Shown: positions 1-8,801 of the stretch, one piece after another
Position numbering within the stretch: position 1 is the first letter of the stretch
How the letters are laid out: each line of letters opens with the position of its first letter
From: JAWLBM01 sp041687675
Lineage (GTDB): Bacteria > Pseudomonadota > Alphaproteobacteria > Rhizobiales > Pleomorphomonadaceae
Reading direction: 5' to 3'
Assembly: GCA_041687675.1 (NCBI GenBank)
Contig: JAWLBM010000021.1
Location: 1 to 64,000 of the forward strand
DNA: 64,000 nucleotides
The notes under the pieces: model-generated
The model's input: only the letters and a program-made list of their open reading frames with translations
What the model was told of the DNA's origin: nothing
The model's database searches: none
Position numbers and translations under genes: made by a program

Positions 1-192
1 GGATCCGACGGCGGCGGCGAGCACTGGGCGACCATCGCCTCGCTGGTCGAGACCTGCAAACTCAACGGCATCAACCCGCAAGCCTACCTCGCCGGCGTCG
101 TAACCCGCATCGTCGCCGGCCATCCCCAGAGCCAGATCGACGATCTCCTGCCGTGGGCCTACGGGAAGGAAGAGGCCGAGGGCGTGGCCTGA
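1..192 (+). CDS. tnpC: IS66 family transposase (TnpC), C-terminal fragment
   Basis: An open frame enters from the window edge and stops at 190-192, giving the last 63 residues. It contains GGEHWATIASLVETCKLNG and the terminal LLPWAYGKE, which match the conserved end of IS66 DDE transposases, where host proteins read GGEHWA..ASLIETCKLN and end in LLPWA. The catalytic DDE residues lie upstream, outside the window, so activity cannot be judged. The stop is followed almost at once by the presumed terminal inverted repeat, as usual for tnpC. Confidence 0.85.
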   Translation, partial: GSDGGGEHWATIASLVETCKLNGINPQAYLAGVVTRIVAGHPQSQIDDLLPWAYGKEEAEGVA

Positions 193-205
193 GAACAGCG
201 CTTAC
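1..205 (+). mobile_element. IS66-family insertion sequence, right-end fragment
   Basis: The first 192 bases encode the C-terminus of an IS66 transposase. Thirteen bases after its stop the sequence reads CAGCGCTTAC, whose reverse complement begins GTAAGCG; IS66-family elements are known to begin with GTAA. This places the right end at about position 205. The left end and the rest of the element lie before the window. An 8-bp target duplication, expected for the family, would be CCTTGCTG (206-213) but its partner is not visible. The element interrupts the minus-strand gene at 206-757. Confidence 0.75.
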
Positions 206-757
206 CCTTGCTGTTGCCGCCGCCCTTGTGGAACTCCTTTTGATGATAAACCCGAGCAGGAGGCCCAAATTCGTCTCCAGTGCCGATAGGGCAGCCAGCC
301 GGAGCTGGGGTCGAGCCTCAACCGCCCGCTGCGATCGGGTGCCGTCCAGGGTTTCCAGAAAGGCCGCGAGCGCCTCGGATCTGCAGGCGGTCGGCGTGGA
401 TTGACGCCGCTGGCGACAGCTGCTCTCGGCGAGCACGCACTCCAGCACGCGTTCCATGTAGCTTCTCGCCAGTTCGAGGTCGCAGGCGCCACGGCGAATG
501 GCCGCGCAGATGGCATAGGCCATCCAGTGGCTCTGCTGCGGTATGCGGTAGCCCGCCTGCATCAGGCCCCCCATGGCGCGGACTACCGCTTCCGGCACCT
601 CGTCGGCCATCATCAGCGCAAACAGGGCCTCACCCGTGTAGTAATCGCTCCTGAACGGCAGCACTGTGCCGGTCGAAAAGACCCGCGTGTGGTGAAAGTC
701 TCCATTCTCGTTCTGTGAAACGAGGTAGGCCTTGGGGCACCGGCAGGTGCCGTCCAC
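71..757 (-). pseudogene. Unrecognised gene interrupted by the IS66 end
   Basis: The first roughly 184 codons (757 down to 206) read as a plausible soluble helical protein, with a CRCPKAYLVSQNENGDFHH start and a helical middle (AMGGLMQAGYRIPQQSHWMA). From 205 down to the stop at 71 the frame runs through the antisense of the transposase and becomes low-complexity Arg/Pro/Ser, so the native C-terminus is lost. The annotated GTG start at 757 is uncertain. The same frame stays open upstream and reads DDPGLWIPHGRQREIDLDDL, while the neighbouring frame encodes a hydrophobic LRLLVVGLAILMIRG stretch; a frameshift near 790 would join a membrane helix to this protein. No family is recognised. Confidence 0.5.
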
Positions 758-890
758 CCCGAGGGGCAGATCGTCCAGGTCGATCTCGCGTTGGCGACCA
801 TGAGGGATCCAGAGCCCCGGATCATCAGAATTGCGAGCCCCACAACCAGTAGTCTTAGTACTTACGCCGAAGTCAATGGTCGAGAGCGGG

Positions 891-2387
891 TCAGCAGCCG
901 AGCGCCGTGATCGCGGCAGGGACGTTCAAGCGGCGTTCCTTAGCGACGGCGGGCGAGTACTTGAGGTCCGTGATCAGAGGACCTGTGCTCTTCAAGGCTT
1001 TCACGATAGCGTCGACCGACTTGCCCCGACAGGCCGCGCGCGATCGGATCGCAGCAATCGCGCCTGCCACGTGCGGCGCAGCCATCGACGTGCCCGGGAG
1101 GCCCTTGTAAACTTTCCCGAAGGACGACTTGATAAGGTCGCGATTCGTCTCAAACGGCCATCCGTAATCGCCGCCTGGCGCCAGCAGATCCACCTGTGGA
1201 CCTTGGTTGCTGTAAAACGTAACATACTCCTGCCTGGTGCTAGTGAACTTTGTAGTCGCACCGACAGTCACTGCAGCTCCGATGCAGCCTGGAAACGTGA
1301 CGCCGTTGATGAAGCCGTCGTTTCCAGAAGCGATCACCGTAACAATTCCCGCTGATTTTAACATCCTTATGATACCAGTTCTTGGGTCCTTCGGGATCGA
1401 AGGGTTTGATCCGTCGCAGAAGCCGGTGGTGCCGCCCCCACCGATGCTCATGTTGACAGCGTCGATCTTGCGGTTCGACACGCCGCCGCGAAGCGCGTAC
1501 ACCCGGTTCAGCGCTTTGATGGTGTCGCTGTTGAAAGCCCTGATACAGGCGTCCGTCCCGCACACGGTGGCATCATCGATTCGGCTGAAGACTTTGATCG
1601 CTACAATCGCGGCGGCCTTGGCGACGCCGTTGCCCGGCTCACCAGTGGACAGTGAGGTATTCCGCCCGGCAGCGATGCCGGCCACGTGGGTTCCGTGGCC
1701 ACAGCCCTCGATCGCGGTCGAGCAATCCAACCCGGAATTGAAGCCGGTCGATGACGCCGCGCCACCAGGGCACAGAGATGTCGACCGGTTCGCCGCGTCG
1801 GTCGTGCTGAAACAGGCTTCGGATACAACTTTTCCCTTTAAGAACTCATTGTTCTTATTTACCCCCGAATCGATGATCGCAACGGCACGACCAACGCCAG
1901 TCGCACCTTTGGCATACGCCCCGCTCGTGCCCAGCATCCCGATGCTTTTGACCGAATCCTTGAGGAAGGCCTTTTCCAGCCTGTCCTCGTAGATCCGCAC
2001 GACCCGGGGATCCGCCGCGAGGCGGCCGATCTGGTCAGCCGAAGCCGAGATCGCCATCATCGGCACGAAATCCATCAGCGTCGCGGGAGCATTGCCTGCG
2101 AGCGTCCGAGCCCGGTCGACGCCGAAAATATCGGAAAGGATGTCGGCTTGGCGCGACCGAATGGCCGCAGTGGTGGCGCGGTCCACCGCCGCGGGGGTGG
2201 CAAGGCCCTGCAGACCGGTGATGTCCGGCTCGGTGAACTCCACAATGACGCGCAGCGATCCCCCCGTCCGGACGGCATTCGACTGCATCTCGAGAAGCGA
2301 CATACCTACAGTCTTGGTCTGAGCGAAGGTCGGACCGGCGACAACAGACAGCACAAAGAAAACTGCCGCAACGATAGGCTTGATCAT
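891..2387 (-). CDS. Secreted S8 family (subtilisin-like) serine protease
   Basis: A 498-residue precursor. Residues 1-22 form a signal peptide ending AFA-like (GPTFAQ), so the enzyme is exported. Residues about 45-135 resemble an inhibitor_I9 type propeptide (VIVEFTEPD to VVRIYEDR). The protease domain follows with the catalytic triad in canonical context: Asp173 in AIIDSGVN, His231 in GCGHGTHVAGIAAG, and Ser434 in GTSMAAPHVAGA. Several cysteines (192, 206, 222, 229 and near the C-terminus) suggest disulfides. The gene stands alone, reading towards the IS66-disrupted gene. Its substrate is unknown; roles in nutrition or competition are both possible. Confidence 0.93.
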   Translation of the reverse strand: MIKPIVAAVFFVLSVVAGPTFAQTKTVGMSLLEMQSNAVRTGGSLRVIVEFTEPDITGLQGLATPAAVDRATTAAIRSRQADILSDIFGVDRARTLAGNAPATLMDFVPMMAISASADQIGRLAADPRVVRIYEDRLEKAFLKDSVKSIGMLGTSGAYAKGATGVGRAVAIIDSGVNKNNEFLKGKVVSEACFSTTDAANRSTSLCPGGAASSTGFNSGLDCSTAIEGCGHGTHVAGIAAGRNTSLSTGEPGNGVAKAAAIVAIKVFSRIDDATVCGTDACIRAFNSDTIKALNRVYALRGGVSNRKIDAVNMSIGGGGTTGFCDGSNPSIPKDPRTGIIRMLKSAGIVTVIASGNDGFINGVTFPGCIGAAVTVGATTKFTSTRQEYVTFYSNQGPQVDLLAPGGDYGWPFETNRDLIKSSFGKVYKGLPGTSMAAPHVAGAIAAIRSRAACRGKSVDAIVKALKSTGPLITDLKYSPAVAKERRLNVPAAITALGC

Positions 2388-3150
2388 AGCACGCCCCCAA
2401 GTTTTTAAACTATTTGATTGTATTCTTAAGCAGCAGCCGTTGTATCGGCCAATGGGTTGCCGATCCGCCAGTAACCATCACGTAAGGGAAAAGAGGAAGC
2501 GGCACCTAAAATTCTAGCAACGCAATTCAATGAGGTTCGTCTACCTTTTTTTGAAAGTCAAGCCTGTGGGAATGTTGGGACTCGAATGACTCACAAAGGG
2601 TGAACACGATCGTGTCCCAAGCGGGTGACATGGCATCCTTCCTGCGTCGAACTCGTTGCCAAGTGCGTGTCGACCTCGGCGCGGACGGAGGGGAGGGGTT
2701 CAGCAGGAGCTTGCGGCGTGGCCCGCACCGTCTCGGCTATCCACCGACGCAGGACTCGCTGAGCCAACGCGCGGCTCCCGACCTTCAGGTCCAGCTTCAG
2801 GATGGGACCTGGCCAGCGGCAACATACCCGGAGGTCGCTGAGTGCTGCATAGGCTCCAATGCCTTAGCGTTTGAACCTGCGGCCTGCCCGGGGGCAGTTC
2901 AGATCACAATCTTGGTCTCGGCCTCAGAAGGCCGCTCATTTGCAGCAGGAGAGGGGGATCGGGTGCCCGTAGCGACGCGCATTTTCTGCGCCGCATCTCG
3001 CGACCTCAAGTTTAACCTTACCAAAGAGCTACCCTTGATTTTATTTTGAGACAATTCAGGATTGCAAAGCCGCCCCTTGCTGGAATGGGCGCGACGGGCG
3101 GAAATCTTCAACGGCCCGTTTGTTTCAGTTGTTTAAGGTCAGGTGCCAAG
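2388..3150. other. Gene-free interval between divergent secreted-protein genes
   Basis: This 760-base stretch separates the start of the minus-strand protease from the start of the plus-strand surface protein. Positions 2400-2550 are AT-rich relative to the window and probably hold the protease promoter. Short open frames at 2600-3049 and on the opposite strand lack family motifs, ribosome sites and plausible composition. I see no RNA gene or insertion sequence in it. Confidence 0.5.
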
Positions 3151-3978
3151 ATGAAAGCTGTTTTTTCGCCGCCTACCGTGATTTCCGTACTAGCTCTTAT
3201 GATTTCGGTAAGTGGGGCGGCGATCGCCGCCAACGGGGGCATCTTCACCCTTGGGGTGAAGAATACGGCCACCCGGACCACGAACTTGACGACGACGGTG
3301 AATGGGCCGAGCCTGCAGATCAGCAATTCCAGTACGGGTAGCTCCGCCACCGGCCTGAAGATCTCGGTCCCCGCATCGCGCCCGCCGCTTGTCGTCAGCT
3401 CCAAGAAGAAGGTGCCAAATCTCAATGCGGATCTCCTGGACGGTCGTGACAGTACGCAATTCATGACGCCAGTTGCCGTCGGATTTCCTGTCGCTTACGA
3501 GGCCCCGCTGGCGACTGGCGGGAATTTCCTCTACGCCGCCCAGTACACGGCAACCACCCCCGTCGTCTGCGATGTCGAAGCCGGGGTGCAGGTTGGCTTC
3601 TTCGGAACCGTCCCGCCGCCGGGTATCCTTGGCCCGTTTGTTCGGGGCGCCGTGGCGAGGATGTCTGGCGAGTACGACGATGGCTACTGGGGTTTTTACC
3701 TGGCATCGACCGGGGGCCTTCCGTCGACCCACATCAATAGAAACTCGTCGTATTTCGTGGACGCGGGAGAGACGGTGCTCTTTGGTGTCCTGATCGGGGA
3801 TGTCGACACCGCCTGGTCGGACGGCACATCCGCAGCCTTCTCCGTGGGCTATCGCTGCTACGCAGCGAACCCGGCACTGTCTGGGGTCGCCAGCGCCGCC
3901 TCGATCGCACAAGAGGGATCCGTCGTCAGCCAGAAGGGCACGTATCCCGCGCCCTCACCATCCTGGAACAAAAAATAA
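3151..3978 (+). CDS. Secreted protein with NADLLDG motif
   Basis: The ATG at 3151 is chosen because it opens a clean signal peptide (MKAVFSPPTVISVLALMI, cleavage near AIAA-NG); the frame stays open back to 3046 but that part is not signal-like. The mature protein has a Thr/Asn-rich segment, then VPNLNADLLDGRDSTQF at about residues 98-114. The N-A-D-L-L-D-G pattern recurs in phage tail/collar proteins and in exported actinobacterial proteins, where it ends a beta-rich repeat. The remainder looks like a beta-sandwich with two cysteines. No enzymatic motif is visible. It is probably a surface or secreted structural protein. Confidence 0.7.
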   Translation: MKAVFSPPTVISVLALMISVSGAAIAANGGIFTLGVKNTATRTTNLTTTVNGPSLQISNSSTGSSATGLKISVPASRPPLVVSSKKKVPNLNADLLDGRDSTQFMTPVAVGFPVAYEAPLATGGNFLYAAQYTATTPVVCDVEAGVQVGFFGTVPPPGILGPFVRGAVARMSGEYDDGYWGFYLASTGGLPSTHINRNSSYFVDAGETVLFGVLIGDVDTAWSDGTSAAFSVGYRCYAANPALSGVASAASIAQEGSVVSQKGTYPAPSPSWNKK

Positions 3979-4119
3979 GGCGACAGCAGCCTGTTGCCGC
4001 AGTCCAGCACGGGTAGAGCTGCCGCCTTGCTTGCTTGAGCGCCGCTATGGAGTTGCTCATCGGCACTGCCTGCGCTGCGCCTTGCTCCGGCAACTCGTTT
4101 CGTAGAAACCGATTGGTCA

Positions 4120-4170
4120 ATCGCCGCCGGGAGGGTCGTCCAATTCCTCTCGGCGGCGATCAAAAAAAAA
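4120..4170. terminator. Strong inverted repeat between convergent genes
   Basis: ATCGCCGCCG (4120-4129) pairs perfectly with CGGCGGCGAT (4151-4160), with further inner pairing (GGAGG against CCTCT) giving a stem of about 15 bp and an 11-base loop. A run of nine A follows at 4162-4170. It lies between the convergent genes ending at 3978 and 4246. The A-run is on the wrong side for a classical terminator of either transcript, so its role as a terminator is an inference. Confidence 0.4.
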
Positions 4171-4245
4171 GGCTGCAAGGGGCGGGTCGCTTCAGCTTCA
4201 CGGGAGGAGGGTGATCACGCCCCATCCTTTTCCCGCTTCCGCGCT

Positions 4246-6798
4246 TCATCGCCGGTCTGGGGTACAGACGATCGCAACCGAATAGCTTCTCGCTGTTTCG
4301 GCCAGTTCGGGGCCTTCGAGCCGGTCACCGGGCTGTCCGACCTCGTAGCGAATTCCGTTCGTCTCCAGGAAGCTCATGGCGATCGTCGCCTTGATGGCGA
4401 AGTTCACGTTCTGGGCCACGTCGTCGGTCACGGCGGCCAGCTTCAGCGTGTCGATCTTGGAAACGACCACTCCGACCACGTTTCCGCTCTCGTCGATCAG
4501 CGGACCGCCGCTGTTGCCGGGCTGAACCGGTGCGGAGATCTGAAGATGTCTGCTGTCGTCAGCGAGACCGGCGGTCGCAGTTATCGATCCGCTGGTGAAA
4601 TTGCCCGAACTGGCCAGAAGGCCCCTCAACGGAAACCCGAAAACGCGGACGTCTTCCCCGAGACGCACGCCCGGCCGCAACTTGGCGACGGAGGGGCCGG
4701 GCTGCTCGAGCTCCAGCAGCGCAAGGTCGTTGCCGGCGTCGCGCGCGATGACCTTGGCCGGCGTGGTGGATCCGCCCAGCCCGGCGGTGACCTGCTCGCA
4801 CCCTTCGACGACGTGGGCGTTGGTCAACGCCCGCTTGGGGTCGATCAGAAAGCCGGTACCCGATGATTCACCTGGGCCAGGACCAGCGGGGCTGGCCGGT
4901 GGGTGATCAGGCGCAGCCGGAAGCACACTGGTAACTTGCGGATCTTCAATCGCAGGCGATGGCGGACTGCGCCGGACGCCGAGCTCGACCTCGGACCTGA
5001 ACAGGTCGGACATGATGGTCGAAACCCGGTCGCCCTGAATGCCTGCCTCGGTGTCCCAGAGTGCAGTGAAACCGACCACCCCGCCGCGCCACGACGAGAA
5101 GCGCGTATACTGGGTCAGTTGTCCGACATGAGAGGTGATAACAAAAAACGTGCTCTTCTTGACCTTGTAGTCGATCACATGCTCGTCGAACGCCTGAAGA
5201 ACTATCCTATAGGCATCGTCAAGGCCTCCATTCAGGTATGCGAACTGAGCATAAAAGCTGCCAGTGCGAGTTTTGAAGGATAGACCAAAGTCCTCTCTTT
5301 CCCTCTCCAGCCCCAGGCCGAACGGAAGCCACAGCTGCACCCCCGCTTTCGGGTGAGTGACCGGCGAGAACCCCCATTTGCGAAGCCAAGGCGCCGCCCC
5401 ATCGGCGAGCGCCAGGAAGAGCTCCTCGTCCGGAGTTCCGTCGCGCCGCATATCCCGGCTTTCCTGGAATGCCACGATGGCGGCGAAGAGCTTGGGGCCG
5501 AGATTGTCGGACACCACGTTGGGCCAGAAGCCATTGGCCGTGAGGAGGGTTTGTAGCTCGTGGCGGCGCTGGAGGGGGAGACGGTCGAAGACCTGCTTTG
5601 CCTCCTCGATGCCAGCACCCTGGCCGGAAGACCAAGCATCGCCGGGGCCCGCCACCGGCGGAGATCCGTACCCGTTCTCCTCCAGGTGGATCCTCAGCCC
5701 CTCCAGGAACGGCAAGGTGATCAGGCTTGCTGCTGGGCACTGCGCCAGCGGCAGGCCTGAACTGCACCTTTGCACCCCGAACCCGTTCTCCGCGGGGTTC
5801 ATGGCCTCGACCTTCGCCCATGCCGCGGCACCTTCGCCGATCAGCATCTTGGACGCCAGCCACCCCGCAAGGAAGCCATTCTGGCCCCAAAGGTCAGGAT
5901 GAAGCTCCGCCCTGAACTCCAATCCGCGCGCCTCCTGGATCAAGCGCGGCCGGTAGACCGGATCGGCGGTGGCATCCTCCAGCCGCCCACTCCTGAGGCG
6001 ATAGATACGCAGGGGCGACACCGAACCGGCATAGGAGTCAAAGTTGTAGAGGAAGCTTTGGTCAACCCCCAGGATCTCTGACACGCCATCCCCGTCGACA
6101 TCTTCGAACCAGATGCCTCCACCGTCGCGTGTCCCCACGTCCACGATCGACCATGTCCCGCGGCGGTTTGCGACGGCCACCCTGCTGGTGGTGCAGCAGT
6201 GGGCACCCCCCGAGAAGGAATCGAAGACAATTTCGGGCTGTTCGTTCGCGGGATCCAGTTCTACGACGTAGAGCGTCGAAGCGTAGTCGGCCGCGTCGTC
6301 CATTCGGCTCTCGAGAGCGAACACCTCGCGGCCGTTCCGTGTCCCTACCAGGGAGGCCGTCCAGCCTTCGGAGCCTGGAATGCGCGTGAACCTCGTGACA
6401 ACGTCGCCGACGCTGACGCGGACCTCCTGACCGGACTTCACCTCCTTTTCGGCCAGGACCACGGACGTCGGCTTCCAGATCGTTTCGACGTACGAGGCGC
6501 CTGCGGAGAGCAATGCGTCCGACGGAAGCCCAATCCAGTACTTCTGCCTCGCGGCTTCGACCGTGTCCCGGGTTGGCCCGATCACCACGGCGAGCCACCC
6601 ATTCTGAGATTTGACGACCCGGGCGTCGGCTCCGTATTCCCGGGCGGTGCCGATGGCGGCATCGGCATCCATGTAGCTGGCGACAACCAACCAGCGGGTC
6701 CCGTCCGTCAGCTGAAGATCCTCGGCGCTCGCAGTGAAGCAGCCTGCGAGCAGGGCCCCTGAGAGCACCAGGGCGCATTTCTTCAAAGATCGACCCAT
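4246..6798 (-). CDS. Exported trypsin-like (S1C) protease with SPOR-like and FG-GAP-like regions
   Basis: The ATG at 6798 starts a signal sequence (MGRSLKKCALVLSGALLAGC) with a lipobox-like LLAGC at Cys20; cleavage after ASA is the alternative. The 850-residue product is mosaic. It has a SPOR-like segment at about 36-75 (WLVVASYMDADAAIGTA), an FG-GAP/VCBS-like calcium loop (EDVDGDGVSEILG, about 232-245), a peptidoglycan-binding-like helical segment near 425-470, and a C-terminal trypsin domain. The triad is His662 (TNAHVVEGC), Asp691 (NDLALLEL) and Ser763 (QPGNSGGPL). Only C-terminal proteolysis is well supported; the cell-wall association is inferred. It heads a minus-strand run with the genes at 7141-9631. 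Confidence 0.85.
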   Translation of the reverse strand: MGRSLKKCALVLSGALLAGCFTASAEDLQLTDGTRWLVVASYMDADAAIGTAREYGADARVVKSQNGWLAVVIGPTRDTVEAARQKYWIGLPSDALLSAGASYVETIWKPTSVVLAEKEVKSGQEVRVSVGDVVTRFTRIPGSEGWTASLVGTRNGREVFALESRMDDAADYASTLYVVELDPANEQPEIVFDSFSGGAHCCTTSRVAVANRRGTWSIVDVGTRDGGGIWFEDVDGDGVSEILGVDQSFLYNFDSYAGSVSPLRIYRLRSGRLEDATADPVYRPRLIQEARGLEFRAELHPDLWGQNGFLAGWLASKMLIGEGAAAWAKVEAMNPAENGFGVQRCSSGLPLAQCPAASLITLPFLEGLRIHLEENGYGSPPVAGPGDAWSSGQGAGIEEAKQVFDRLPLQRRHELQTLLTANGFWPNVVSDNLGPKLFAAIVAFQESRDMRRDGTPDEELFLALADGAAPWLRKWGFSPVTHPKAGVQLWLPFGLGLEREREDFGLSFKTRTGSFYAQFAYLNGGLDDAYRIVLQAFDEHVIDYKVKKSTFFVITSHVGQLTQYTRFSSWRGGVVGFTALWDTEAGIQGDRVSTIMSDLFRSEVELGVRRSPPSPAIEDPQVTSVLPAAPDHPPASPAGPGPGESSGTGFLIDPKRALTNAHVVEGCEQVTAGLGGSTTPAKVIARDAGNDLALLELEQPGPSVAKLRPGVRLGEDVRVFGFPLRGLLASSGNFTSGSITATAGLADDSRHLQISAPVQPGNSGGPLIDESGNVVGVVVSKIDTLKLAAVTDDVAQNVNFAIKATIAMSFLETNGIRYEVGQPGDRLEGPELAETARSYSVAIVCTPDRR

Positions 6799-7140
6799 GT
6801 CCAACGTCCGTCCTTTCAACACAGCCAGAGTAGACTGCGCTGCATTCGGTACTATCGGGTAAAGCACTCGGGAATTAGTTCGAGGCGAGTGGCCGGGCCT
6901 GGCCAAGCCCGGCGCGACGGGTCGTTGGGTCGATGTAGGTGACGACTCCGTCCCCGGCGGTTTACCGACACCCTGCCTTCTCTCTTGGAGCCTGGTGCTC
7001 GGCGTGTGGATACGGTGTGGGGCCTCGACTCCGGCACCCTGCTCAGAAATGAGCTGACTGAGCCGGTCCAGACCGAGTGGCGCACCCGACCACCAGACAG
7101 CTGCTGCCGTGCCCGGCCGTCCCGCTGATGGTCGCCGCCG
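6799..7140. other. Gene-free interval
   Basis: About 340 bases between two minus-strand genes. Overlapping frames across 6852-7418 are Arg/Ser/Pro-rich and antisense to or shifted from real coding sequence. I see no RNA gene, repeat or clear promoter, although it must carry the promoter of the protease gene starting at 6798. Confidence 0.4.
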
Positions 7141-8202
7141 TCAAATGCACGCCCGCAGTGCGACACGCATGGCGGCCACTGCATTCTCGGACGATGCGCT
7201 CGCGTCGAAGAGGGACCAGTTAACATGGGGCGCGTAAGGCGAGGCATCGACGTGGAGCTTTCCGTCAACATCGACGATCTCCGCCGGGTCGAAGGCGCCA
7301 AGGCGGATCTCAAGGCGCATCTCGTCGCCCGCCTGCTTGAGCGAAACCGCAGAGGCCGGGACCGTCCGGCCGAAGACGTCGACGGCGGAGGTGTACTCCT
7401 CGACGGGGCGAAGGGCATCCGGCCCGAAGTCCACCTTGCTCGTCACCAGCAGCCGGGCGTTTCCGGGCGTCTTGCAGAACAAGGTCATCGTGACCTGCTC
7501 GTCGAGGCTGCGGGCGAAGGCCACCGCCCCGCCCGCCCACGGCTCGAGCTGCCAGGGCCCGGTCTCGCCGGGATCGTAGGCGACCTTCAGCTCCCGCGCC
7601 TCAACCCCGCTCAGGTAGCGCATGCCGCCGGGGCTCGTCTGCGCTGCGATGGCGACGAAACGCGGATCGACGCCCATCCGGAACGTGTAGTCGATCAGGA
7701 GGGCGGTGAGATACTGGTCGGCCGACAGATCGAGGGCGTCGAACACCTTGTCGGTCGGGCGTTCGAGCGCAACATCGCGGTAGAACTGATGCACGCCGAT
7801 TTCGGCGTCCATGGCGTCCCGCCGGATGCCGCCCAGGAAGGCGAACGCGCAAGCCGAGGCGCACTGGCCAGACGACTTCTCGCTCCACCAGCCTTCGCTC
7901 GACTTCAAGGTCCGCCCGACCTCCGTCGCCGCCTGGGCCTCGCGGATCAGCATGCCGAGTTCGAGGGCGGCGACCAGGTTGCCACCGGGCGAGTTGAGCC
8001 GCACGGCCGGGACGCCGCCGTTCTTGTCGGCGAAGGCGCGAAAGCGAGCGGGCGTCTCGGCCGTGATCTCACCTTCCGCGGCGACCCACTCGCAACCGGC
8101 GCAGTTGCCGCCGTTGCCTTTCAACTCGAATGTCATCTCGCCTGCCGCCGCCGATCCGGAGCAGGCGACGAGCGCGATGGCAGCGAGGCGGGAACTCAGC
8201 AT
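7141..8202 (-). CDS. Periplasmic ClpP-fold protein (COG3904-like)
   Basis: The ATG at 8202 is preceded by AGGA at suitable distance and opens a signal peptide (MLSSRLAAIALVACSGSAAA), so it is preferred to the upstream TTG at 8223. The 353-residue product has ClpP/crotonase-fold landmarks: RLNSPGGNL, then a Ser nucleophile in GQCASACAFAFLGG (Ser116) and a His in IGVHQF (His138). This arrangement is typical of COG3904 'predicted periplasmic protein' members, whose function is unproven. A Cys pair (NCAGCEW) follows the signal peptide. A second ClpP-fold protein, with PAN domains, lies at 40577-42403. Confidence 0.8.
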   Translation of the reverse strand: MLSSRLAAIALVACSGSAAAGEMTFELKGNGGNCAGCEWVAAEGEITAETPARFRAFADKNGGVPAVRLNSPGGNLVAALELGMLIREAQAATEVGRTLKSSEGWWSEKSSGQCASACAFAFLGGIRRDAMDAEIGVHQFYRDVALERPTDKVFDALDLSADQYLTALLIDYTFRMGVDPRFVAIAAQTSPGGMRYLSGVEARELKVAYDPGETGPWQLEPWAGGAVAFARSLDEQVTMTLFCKTPGNARLLVTSKVDFGPDALRPVEEYTSAVDVFGRTVPASAVSLKQAGDEMRLEIRLGAFDPAEIVDVDGKLHVDASPYAPHVNWSLFDASASSENAVAAMRVALRACI

Positions 8203-8252
8203 TGGATGAAGCGTCCTGAACAAGATGGAATGGGGTTCGGCCGCAGGGGGCC

Positions 8253-8801
8253 TCAGAACTGTTCGGCGCCGATCCTGCGCGTGTCGAGGTTGCCGTTCTG
8301 CTGCATGATCAGGGTGACCGTGTACCCTGAGTAGGAATACCCGTCGAAGGTGAAGCGGAAGTCCTCGTCCGCCTCGCTGTAGCGGGTGTCGGGGCCGAAC
8401 CGGGCGTCGGGCCCGAACCAGGTTTTCCCGGCCGCATATTTCAGCCTGAAGGTGCCGATCGGTACTTCGGTTTCGAAGCGGCGGCCTCCGGTGATGTAGA
8501 ACTCCATCACCGGTCGGTTCGTCTTTGCGTCGACGAGCTTCGCGAAGTAGTTCGATCCGGAGCGCGTCACGATCTCGAGCGGCGCCACCCGTTGTGCCGA
8601 CGTGTGAATGGCGACGATCCCATGTCCGATCGGAACGGGCCGCAGAGCGGGGCGTGGTGTCGTGTCCACGACCATCGGACGGGGCTTCTCAGGGACCAAC
8701 GCCGATGGAGCGGGGCGGTAGCCGTTCGCCTGCGGTTCGAAGACCGTCGCGAAGGTGGACCCGCTGAGGAGAACCAGGCTGAGCCAGTAGAAGAGCTTCA
8801 C
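8253..8801 (-). CDS. Small secreted protein, unknown function
   Basis: A 182-residue product from a GTG start that overlaps the upstream gene's stop by four bases (GTGA), so the two are translationally coupled. Residues 1-19 are a signal peptide (MKLFYWLSLVLLSGSTFA). The remainder is Pro-rich, then a globular part with aromatic and Asp residues (TWFGPDARFGPDTRYSEADE). I do not recognise the family. Being in one unit with a membrane J-domain protein suggests an envelope role. Confidence 0.75.
   Translation of the reverse strand: MKLFYWLSLVLLSGSTFATVFEPQANGYRPAPSALVPEKPRPMVVDTTPRPALRPVPIGHGIVAIHTSAQRVAPLEIVTRSGSNYFAKLVDAKTNRPVMEFYITGGRRFETEVPIGTFRLKYAAGKTWFGPDARFGPDTRYSEADEDFRFTFDGYSYSGYTVTLIMQQNGNLDTRRIGAEQF

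Noticed and set aside
2600..3049. A 149-codon plus-strand frame
   Set aside because: No ribosome site, no motif, irregular composition and conflicting frames on the other strand.
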